A stretch of 64,000 nt of DNA, taken from assembly GCA_023548195.1 (NCBI GenBank), contig JAJHZJ010000008.1, positions 2,194,232 to 2,258,231 of the forward strand, given 5' to 3'. Below the pieces are notes generated by a model that searched no databases, was not told the DNA's origin, and saw only the letters and a program-made list of their open reading frames with translations. Of this stretch, positions 56,663 to 64,000 are shown one piece after another. The translations under genes and the position numbers were made by a program. The stretch is from Bettongia penicillata ogilbyi. Its lineage: Eukaryota > Chordata > Mammalia > Diprotodontia > Potoroidae. Within the stretch, counting starts at the first letter, position 1; each line of letters opens with the position of its first letter.

Positions 56663-56789
56663 TAATGGCCTTAGTCTTTGCTCCATTTCAGATTAAGACA
56701 TTTTTATTCTTCTCTACATCTCTCTCAAGGAATGTCTTACAGTAGGGAACTCCCAAATGACCAGCTTGGTAACTTGAACTTCTAGCATT
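56663..56789. other. Short unannotated gap
   Basis: Nothing recognised between the SINE and the L2. Confidence 0.3.
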
Positions 56790-57452
56790 TAGCATAGTAG
56801 CTGGTGCACAGTAGGCACTTACTACAGGCTTGTTGCCTTGACTTGACTTGGACATATTGTGAAGTCAAGCATGCCTCTGTCAATGTAATGATTTTTAATA
56901 TTCATATTTATTTTAATGCTCCAGACAAACTGTTCTCTTGTCATTCCAAACATATCCAACATAGATTCATTCCCTTTGCCCAAGACCTTTTTTCTTACCT
57001 CATTTCTGAATTTCCCTGTTGCTCTAGAAGTCAATACCATCCTTCCAGTCACCAAAGCTTGCAAACCTGAAATTATCCTTGACCCTTCTCTCTCCTTCAC
57101 TGCTTACCCAAGTCTTGTAGATTCTACCTCCCAAAATCTCTTGTATTTTTTTTTGCTGTGCTCTGCTCACACAGTCATTCCTTTCATTCAGACCTTCCAT
57201 CGTCTCTCACATGAGTTACTCAATCAGCTTCATTGTTCTCCTTACCTTAAGTATCTCACCTCTCAAATCTATCCTCCAACACAACTATTAAATTGATATG
57301 TTTAAAGCATAGGTCTAACCAGGGAACTCCCCTATTTAAGAAGTTCACTGGTTCCTTAGTGTCTCTAAGATGAATTACAGGCTCCTTTGGTTGGCACTTA
57401 AAACCCTTTCCAATGTGATTTCAGTCTACCTCTCTGGCTTCATATGCATTCA

Positions 57453-57500
57453 TGCATACATACATACATACATATATACATACGTACAATTATATATATA
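57453..57500. repeat. (CATA)n/(TA)n microsatellite
   Basis: Interrupted CATA units then TA, inside the L2. Confidence 0.85.
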
Positions 57501-57720
57501 GGCTTATTTCATATTGGTCACTTTCATTCACTCTGCGTTGCTGCCATGTTGACCTTCTTGCTTTTCCTTGAACATAGCATTCTATCTCCTTCTATGTGCC
57601 TCTTTACCTTGTTCCCTCTACTTAGAAAGCATTCCTTTCCATTATTGGTGCTCCTCCCCCAGAAATAACTTTGCATTTACATTACAAGTAATTGTTTTAT
57701 ATATTACATTTTGTATTTGC

Positions 57721-57732
57721 GTGTATGTGTGT

Positions 57733-57767
<35 letters not shown>
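57721..57767. repeat. (GT)n microsatellite
   Basis: GT units with two TAT interruptions near the start, inside the L2 3' UTR. Confidence 0.95.
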
Positions 57768-57768
<1 letters not shown>

Positions 57769-57900
57769 TTCTCCTCTCCCCACCAAGAGGATATAATCTC
57801 CTTGAGGTCAGGGAGTGTTTTATTTGTGTTTCTTTATCCCTAGCATGTAGTACAGTGCCTGGCACATAATAACCTCTTGTTAAATTGAATTAAATTCCAT

Positions 57901-59029
57901 ACCAAAGAGGAGTAAGCTTTATTTTTTCCAGAATGTTATTAACATTTACTTTCCCATCTGGAAGGCATTTATGAATAAATTTTACTTTTGTGGACAGCAT
58001 AATTAGGAGGAACTCCCACCCCACCCCACCTCACCCCATTCCTGCCCATGTCTAGGGCTGTGACCCTAGGATGGTGATCCTCTGCTCCCCCCCAAAGAAA
58101 GCTCATTACAATATAGTTTGAATAAAGAATCTGTATGAAAGGAGAAATAGCTGCACATTTACTTTAACAGCATAGCAGAAAATGTCAAACACTGGGAAAA
58201 ACTCTCCTTCCTGGAATTAAATCTGTGTTCTCCCTTCTTCCTGAAATCCATGCTATTAAATAAGAGGAGCTAACTGGGTTAAATTCCAAATATGGTTTAA
58301 GAAATGTACTGTTTTCAAACTTGAGCTGTTCCCCGGGGTTCAATCACACCTTCGCTGCTTCTCCTGTAAAGAGTGATTTCCCAGTAATGCCAGCTGGAGC
58401 AGGACAGTGAAGCAAATGCAATCCCTCTACCAGGGAGCAAAGACATGGTTTTCCTTGTTCTGTCCTACTGCTTAATGCCATCGGTAGGTGGTCATGCCTG
58501 CTCTGTTCTTGAACAAAGAACTTCCTTAGCAGGAGCAGAACTGACAACTATCACATCTGTTTCATGGTGCTTCCCCAGCCCCCATGGGCCAGCACCATAT
58601 TACAGAAGCAGTAGCCCTGATGCGACCCTAGGAACAAAACAAGATCGCAGGGCATCCTAAATGAGCCTGAATGGAATAAGAGAGGGAAGGAGCGGGGTGG
58701 GAAAGCCAAGAGATCAGGGAGACTAAAAAGAGAGGATCGGGGAGAAGTAGAACATGGCCAAGGAAAAGATGGAGAAAGAAATACAAAGAGGGGTGGTCCA
58801 AAGACAGATAATTTGATCTGGCTATCTTTTTTTTTTATATCATCAGAGTTTGCATATTTCTACCTGATAGCTAAGGAATTATTTCAGTGTTTTGGATGGT
58901 CTGTCCACCTACTTTCCAATCCCATTCCCCAATCAACAAAATGTATGCTAATTGACCCATCTACACTGTTTACTGAAAACACATGGTAGAGAAGTTACTG
59001 GGTGGTCCAGTGACCAAGAGAGAGCAGTC
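57901..59029. other. Unannotated stretch
   Basis: Contains a C-rich tract (58010-58045) and overlapping frames at 58344-58547 (minus) and 58445-58660 (plus). Neither has a domain. No repeat recognised. Confidence 0.35.
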
Positions 59030-59310
59030 CATCCTTAGAATAGTATACTTAGAATTCCAAGGAATTTTAGAGATATCTAGTTCAGGGATTGTTTACCTTT
59101 TTATTTTATGAAATCCTTTTGCACTCTGGTGAAGCCTTTAGACACATTCCTTAGAATAATGCTTTTAACTGTATAAAGTAGAATTCATAGGATTATAAAG
59201 GAAATCAATTACATTGAAGTAGTCATTCATTTTTCTTAAGTTCCTAGACCAAGTTAAGAGCCACTAATCTAATTTAACCCTGTCTTGTACAAGTAGTCTG
59301 AGACCACTTA
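59030..59310 (+). mobile_element. Ancient repeat with THER1-like edges
   Basis: 'tcagggattgtttacctttt', 'tgaaatccttttgcactctg' and 'gttaagagccactaatctaa' resemble a widespread old repeat, also seen split at 33045-33470. The 'tagttcagggattg' start follows a THER1-like head. Confidence 0.45.
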
Positions 59311-59429
59311 GACTCTGAGTCTGGGACTCAGGTTCTGTACTCAGATAAAATGAGTATGGTTAGTACATTTTGAAACTGACATTTAAATCCAAGGGATCCA
59401 ACCTCTCAGTCCAGACTTCTTTCTGTTAT

Positions 59430-60115
59430 AACAGCTGCTTGCTGGATAACTCCACCTATGTCCCATGATCATCCTAAATTCAGCATGTCCGGAAAGAAAC
59501 TAATTATCTTTACCATTCCTCCTATCATCTCCGTTTTTAACCTTCCCTATCTCTGTTGTGGGCACCTCTTAACCTTCGTCACCCAGGTTAACAATTTGGA
59601 AGTCGTCCTTGACTCTTCATCACACCCAGCCCCCATCTAATCAGTTGCCAAATCTTGTTGATTTGACAAGCACAGAATAAGTGCATTTGTCCCCATCTCT
59701 ATTTATGTGGGAACCACCCAAGTTCAAGTCTTCTTTGCCTCTCCTCTGTTTGCTATAGTCTATGAATTGTTTGTCTCTCACTCTCTGTTATGGCCTCCAA
59801 ATGGATTTCTCTTCTCCCCTCCTATCAAGATGATATGCCCAAGAGTGTAGTTCTGACCATATCACTCCTTTCTTCAGGAATTTTCATTGATTCCTATTGC
59901 TTCAAAGATAAAATAAAACCCTCAGCTTGGTACTTAAACTCCTTTACAAACTCTCTTTCCAGTTGTATTTTACAATACGGTAGAATGTCAGCTCCTTGAG
60001 GGAAAGGACTATTTTTGGGGGGAGGGTTGTTTTGAATTTGCAACTAGCATGGTGTGTAATACGCTATGCATTATATCTGCTTAATGCATGCTTTTTGAGT
60101 TGAACTTTATTGAAG
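59430..60115 (+). mobile_element. L2 LINE 3' half, plus strand
   Basis: 'tcgtccttgactcttcatca', 'atcagttgccaaatcttgtt', 'ttcctattgcttcaaagata' and 'tgtcagctccttgagggaaa' are in L2 order. The frame at 59458-59640 is its decayed coding end. Confidence 0.75.
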
Positions 60116-60544
60116 ATTCCAGACTGCCTCTTTTATAAGAGCTTTCAAATAGCTGGAATGGAGAGATTTTGTTTCCACCACCTACTGCAGTGAGCTCTAG
60201 CAAGAAGGCAGGTTTCCCCAACTCTTTGATGGAAGCTTATTGATGGTAAGGGATGGGATGTCCAGTGACTAGAGCTGTAGCTTTGATTTCTCCTCTTCCT
60301 TCCCACCCACACCCATATAATCTGTTACAAAGACATAGTCATTCTTCCTTTACAGTCTCTTAGTGCCCTTCATATCTTTTTATTTTCAGTGCCTATATTT
60401 TAGTTCTACTTATCCCTTCATTCCCAGAGTATTGTGAAAGCCTATCATGTGATCTCCTTTCCCTCTAGTCTCTTTTTCTTCCAGTTCATCATAAAAATGG
60501 GTATATTGTTTAGTTGAACAAATAATAATGTAATAAATGATTTT
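60116..60544. other. Unannotated stretch
   Basis: Nothing recognised. Confidence 0.3.
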
Positions 60545-60908
60545 ATAGTGCTTGGTGTTTGCAAAAAACTTCAATATACATATAAAGTAGCTTATATGTA
60601 TATAGACACAAATGTGTATTATGTGTATATACACATATATGTGTGTATATTTTCTATGTATATATAAAGTTATTTGCAAACATTAAAGAAATACGTGTAT
60701 ATATATATATATACATATATCTATAACCATGTATATTTACATATAAAATACTTTGTGTATATATAGAGAGTTCTGTGCAAACATTAAAGCACTACAAAAT
60801 GTATAGAAGGTATGTGGGAGTGCATGTGTATATGTCTACACATAAATATATGCATAAATATCTCCATATATAATTTATATCTCCAGTATAGATACACACA
60901 CACACACA

Positions 60909-60939
<31 letters not shown>

Positions 60940-61135
60940 ACACATACACACACATATCTCCATCCCAACAATCCTTTGAGGTAAATGCCATAATTTTTTT
61001 TAGCTTTATTTTTCTCAGTTTACAGAGAAGGACCAAAGATATTGAGTCTAAATAGTTTCTTAATCCCACATCCCGTAAGAGTCTGAGAAAGGATTGAAAA
61101 CTAGGTCTTTCTTCCTGCTTCTATGTCCAGTGCTA
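60545..61135 (-). mobile_element. WSINE-like SINE expanded by internal TA/TG microsatellites
   Basis: The tail 'gtgcttggtgtttgcaaaaa' (60549) and the head-side 'tctcagtttacagagaagga' to 'cttcctgcttctatgtccag' (61014-61130) belong to one antisense SINE. About 400 bases of TATG, TA and CA arrays (60575-60955) lie between them. 'gtttgcaaacattaaagaaa' and 'gtgcaaacattaaagcacta' show part of the tail was copied. Confidence 0.65.
60575..60955. repeat. Complex TA/TG/CA microsatellite cluster
   Basis: Tracts at about 60590-60665, 60695-60720, 60890-60920 and 60920-60955, separated by short non-repetitive pieces. Confidence 0.9.
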
Positions 61136-61289
61136 TATTTCTTGTCTTGGATGCATTCCCCATGAAGGTAGGACATCACCCAGCTAGCCATGTCAGGACT
61201 ATCTACACATCTGGAGTCCTTATTAGGGGGTATCAGCTACAGAATGTGTTTCTTCTTGGGTCAGTAACAATGTTGCTCTCATTTGCTAA

Positions 61290-61655
61290 CAATGACATCA
61301 CTCCTTTACCCAAAACGTTTCCATGACTTCTCATTGTTTATAAGATAATATCCCTACTCTTTAACTTGGTATTCCAGCCTTTCCATAACCTGACTTCAGT
61401 CTGTCATGCAAACTTAACCCCTACTGTTTGCCTCTATGGGCCCTCTGCTGCAGCTAAGCTGGTTACTCACTCTCCTACAGATATATCTTGTGGCATTTTT
61501 CCATTTCCAAGCTTTTTTCGTCCTCATTCCATTCTCATTTTAAATGCTCTCCTTCTCTCTCTTCCAATTTCACTTACTGAAAATATATCCACCTTCAAGG
61601 CAAATCTCCAAAAAATACCTGCCTGAGGAAGTCTTTCCTGATAGCCCCATTGAGA
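61290..61655 (+). mobile_element. L2 LINE 3' fragment, plus strand
   Basis: 'ccatgacttctcattgttta', 'ttggtattccagcctttcca' and 'gaggaagtctttcctgatag' are in L2 order. Confidence 0.7.
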
Positions 61656-61659
61656 AATG

Positions 61660-61860
61660 ACTTTTGCTTCCTATGACACAATGGGAAAGGGCACTGGATT
61701 TGGAATCATAGGACCTGTGTTCAAATTCTGGCTCTTCTCTTTACCTCAGGTGACTCATCTCAGCACTTTGACCCTCAGTTTCTCTAGCTGTAAAATTAGA
61801 GGGTTGAGCCAGAGACTTAGAAGATTCTTTCTAACTCTCCATCCAAGGTATTATGATTGA
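61660..61860 (+). mobile_element. MIR-type SINE inserted in L2
   Basis: 'gggaaagggcactggatttg', 'aggacctgtgttcaaattct' and 'agctgtaaaattagagggtt' are MIR order. L2-like sequence occurs on both sides. Confidence 0.8.
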
Positions 61861-61949
61861 TCTACAGAGCTGATACAATTATAATCTGTTTCACTCATGA
61901 AGAACTTCTCATCACTGGTATTGTTGCTATTTTCATATGTTACATATTT

Positions 61950-62190
61950 CCCTGTGGCAAACCTCTGGAGAACTTGGGCCATATCATTATGGTTCTTAGC
62001 ATTTGTGCTTGGTATGTAGTAAGCGTTTAATAAATGCTTGTTGACCATTTGAATCATATGGCACCTAGCACTTCTGCACGTCTAACAGAATCATAAGGGT
62101 GTGGATTTGGGGTTTGGGGTGACGTTAAAGATGATCTGCTGAGTAGGTGCTCAATAATTGTTGAATAAATGAATGAATGCCTTTGTACAA
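61950..62190 (+). mobile_element. Two L2-like 3' ends
   Basis: 'gtatgtagtaagcgtttaat' (62010) and 'gagtaggtgctcaataattg' with a GAAT repeat tail (62141-62180) are two separate L2-type termini. Confidence 0.6.
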
Positions 62191-62259
62191 AATGAGGCTA
62201 AGGGTATAATAGAAGTTAGTGCTTTCTTTTTTAACTTGTATTCACTCTAATTTAGGAAA

Positions 62260-62506
62260 TGGGGTAGCTAATGGTGCAGTAGATAGAGTGCTGGGCCTGG
62301 AGTCAGGGAAATTCATCTTCCTGAGTTCAAATCCACCCTCAGACACTTATTAGCTGCGTAACCCTGGGCAAGTCACTTAAACCTGTTTGCCTTAGTTTCC
62401 CCATCTGTAATGTGAGCTGGAGAAGGAAATGGCAACCACTCTTTGCCAAGAAAACCAAAAATGAGGTCACAAAGGTCACATTGTCTGAAAAACAACTTAA
62501 GTCACA
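62260..62506 (+). mobile_element. MAR1-like SINE with target-site duplication
   Basis: 'gggtagctaatggtgcagta', 'gctgggcctggagtcaggga', 'ccctgggcaagtcacttaaa' and 'aaaaatgaggtcacaaaggt' are in order. The flanks 'aatttaggaaa' (62249-62259) and 'aatttagaaaa' (62507-62517) differ at one base. Confidence 0.9.
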
Positions 62507-62519
62507 AATTTAGAAAACA

Positions 62520-62720
62520 ATTTGGAGTCAATGCTCTTTTCATTTATGTTAGAATCAGAATAACTGAGTACAGGTGCTTCTAGCTCCCAACACTTACTAA
62601 TGTCACCCTGGGCAAGTCACTTAAATTCTCACATTCTCAGATTCCTAATCTGTAGCAGTAGTCTGCCCATCCCTATACCCAAAACTGCTGAGGGGAAAAA
62701 CATACTTTATAAACACTGTT
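62520..62720 (+). mobile_element. MIR/WSINE-like SINE
   Basis: 'caccctgggcaagtcactta' and 'ctgctgaggggaaaaacata' are in order. The middle is diverged. Confidence 0.6.
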
Positions 62721-62759
62721 TAAATGTAGATGATATAATGTAAAGGCAGGAACTGGAGT

Positions 62760-63120
62760 ACCTTTATGACTTTGGGAGTTTTAGTGACTGTTCATCCATA
62801 CCTGGAGTTCCTTCCATTTTGAGGAATGGCCCAGGCTAGCCATTTTTCGTTCCTCAAACTTTGCCAACACACCACCCATGCTGTGGGAGTACCTTCCTCT
62901 CCCATGCCTTTTTGAAACAAGGTCCCTTTGATGTGTTGTATTTCTCCATTGCAGTATTAATTCCTTGAGGATAGGGAATCATCTCTATCTCTTTCTCTCT
63001 GTCTCTGTCTCTCTATATAATATATATGTATAAATGTTTTTTATTTGTATCCCCAGCACTTAGCACAATGCCTGATTCATAGTAAGCACTTAATCAATAT
63101 TTGTTGTCAGTAGATGGTGT
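62760..63120 (+). mobile_element. L2-type 3' end
   Basis: 'attaattccttgaggatagg', 'ttatttgtatccccagcact' and 'aagcacttaatcaatatttg' give the L2 terminus. A CT/TA-rich tract (62990-63025) interrupts it. Confidence 0.65.
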
Positions 63121-63474
63121 CTTGAATTGCTCTGGATGAAAAAATTTGACAAGTACAAACCAATTGTCCAGCGCTAGACCTCTCAGAAGTTAGCTAGATA
63201 GCTCAGATGATATCAGATGATAGATAGATGGTCTGCTCCTGGGCTGAACTAATCCCCAAGGTCTTTCCAATTTGGCAAGATTCCTCAGCATCTGCATTCC
63301 TCTGGAATAACTTTTTTTTTAATGATCTACTCTTTTATTTTTTTTAGGCTGTTTAATCCAGTTCAGTTCTGTTCAGTTGAGACTAGTTCTATTCTACAAA
63401 CTTATTAAAGCATTCCATTGTAACTGACTAGTTGAAATACATTTAGATAAACTCATACCCTACCCTCTTGAAGC
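63121..63474. other. Unannotated stretch
   Basis: A short GATA-rich run (63195-63230) and T runs (63310-63345). A small tandem 'ttcagttctg' appears near 63363-63378. Confidence 0.3.
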
Positions 63475-63605
63475 TCCTGTGATTTATTTATTTTCTTTTT
63501 TTAAACTTAATTTTTCCCAATTACATGTAAAAACAATTTTTAACATTCATTTTTGAATTTCAGATTCTCTCCTTCCCTCTTCCCCTCCTTCCCCATGGCA
63601 TAACA
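63475..63605 (-). mobile_element. Marsupial-type L1 3' tail, antisense
   Basis: 'tttttcccaattacatgtaa', 'aatttttaacattcattttt' and 'ccttccctcttcccctcctt' are the reverse of the L1 3' tail described at 8725-8830. Confidence 0.8.
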
Positions 63606-64000
63606 TTTAAGAACCCAAGGTCAACTTCATGGTTTAATGAACCATCAAAGGACTTAAGTCCAAATACAAGGAGTATTATTAAATAAACATGGAGATAAGG
63701 TAACTGCCAGATAATCAGATCAGTTATTTTCCCCATCCAGAGGTAAATAAGTCAGATATGGGTCTCAATGGCATGGCCCAGAAAAGCTAGTTTATTTGAT
63801 GAACCAATTTTGTTATATATAAAGGAAAAACAATCTTCTGGCTTTTGCAGCCAGAAATCATGCAGAAACACAACCATATTTGTACAATCCTATCATGCCT
63901 TGAAACTACTGTCAACTAACTGCATTATGAAAGCAATTCATAATAGCTAGCATTTATATAACACTTTGAGGTGTCAGTGCAGTGTGTATATTTTCAAGTT
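63606..64000. other. Unannotated window edge
   Basis: Mostly unrecognised. The last 50 bases ('taatagctagcatttatata', 'acactttgaggtgtcag') look like the tail of an antisense WSINE/MIR-like SINE cut by the window end. Confidence 0.4.

Larger units (their letters stand above)
56790..57900 (+). mobile_element. L2 LINE 3' half, plus strand
   Basis: Ordered L2 motifs: 'cctgaaattatccttgaccc' (57067), 'aggtctaaccagggaactcc' (57312), 'agttcactggttccttagtg' (57342), 'ggctcctttggttggcactt' (57380), 'ataatctccttgaggtcagg' (57793) and 'acagtgcctggcacataata' (57852). It is interrupted by CATA and GT microsatellites. The 126-codon frame at 56916-57296 is this element's decayed C-terminus. Confidence 0.8.

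Noticed and set aside
56916..57296. 126-codon plus-strand frame
   Set aside because: It lies in the decayed C-terminal part of a plus-strand L2 and has no independent support.

Overview
This 64 kb window looks like marsupial nuclear DNA from inside, or next to, one long gene. It is AT-rich, has no CpG island that I can see, and has almost no open protein-coding sequence. Its interspersed repeats are of types known from marsupials: tRNA-headed SINEs with an RTE/BovB-like tail (MAR1-like), MIR and WSINE-like SINEs, THER1-like elements, a marsupial-type L1 3' end, and many old L2/CR1-clade LINE pieces. I did not see the short SINE typical of the South American opossum Monodelphis, which weakly favours an Australasian marsupial. 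The species cannot be fixed from this sequence.

The only stretch that looks like a genuine protein-coding exon is at 36228-36437, plus strand. It has a branch-point-like motif, a polypyrimidine tract and AG acceptor, an open Ser/Pro-rich then acidic reading frame, and two possible GT donors 30 bases apart that both keep phase 1. I do not recognise the gene. If the exon is real, most of the window is intron of that gene, read left to right.

Layout: 0-11 kb holds L2, L1, THER1 and MIR fragments, a LINE C-terminus with an intact C2H2 knuckle (6.1-6.4 kb) and MAR1-like SINEs. 12-19 kb is sparse, with a few SINEs and one L2 end. 19.7-29 kb holds an L1 3' end, nested SINEs, GA/CA/TA microsatellites and a long minus-strand L2 copy with a decayed reverse transcriptase. 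29-35 kb holds L2 ends and a second long minus-strand L2. 36.2 kb holds the exon. 37-49 kb holds more SINEs, minus-strand L2 and CR1 remnants, and a plus-strand L2/CR1 endonuclease remnant. 49-56 kb is repeat-poor and holds stretches rich in TAATTA-type motifs that could be conserved non-coding elements. 56-64 kb is again dense in L2 3' ends, SINEs and TG/TA microsatellites.

Most open frames above 60 codons fall in transposon remnants or microsatellites and are not genes. I found no tRNA, rRNA, CRISPR or bacterial-type feature, and no clearly novel system. The points most worth checking are the unassigned exon with its tandem donors, the LINE/SINE pair that appears to share a 3' tail, several insertions with readable target-site duplications, a 69-bp tandem duplication, and three candidate conserved non-coding blocks. 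All family names come from memory of consensus sequences and have not been checked against a repeat library.
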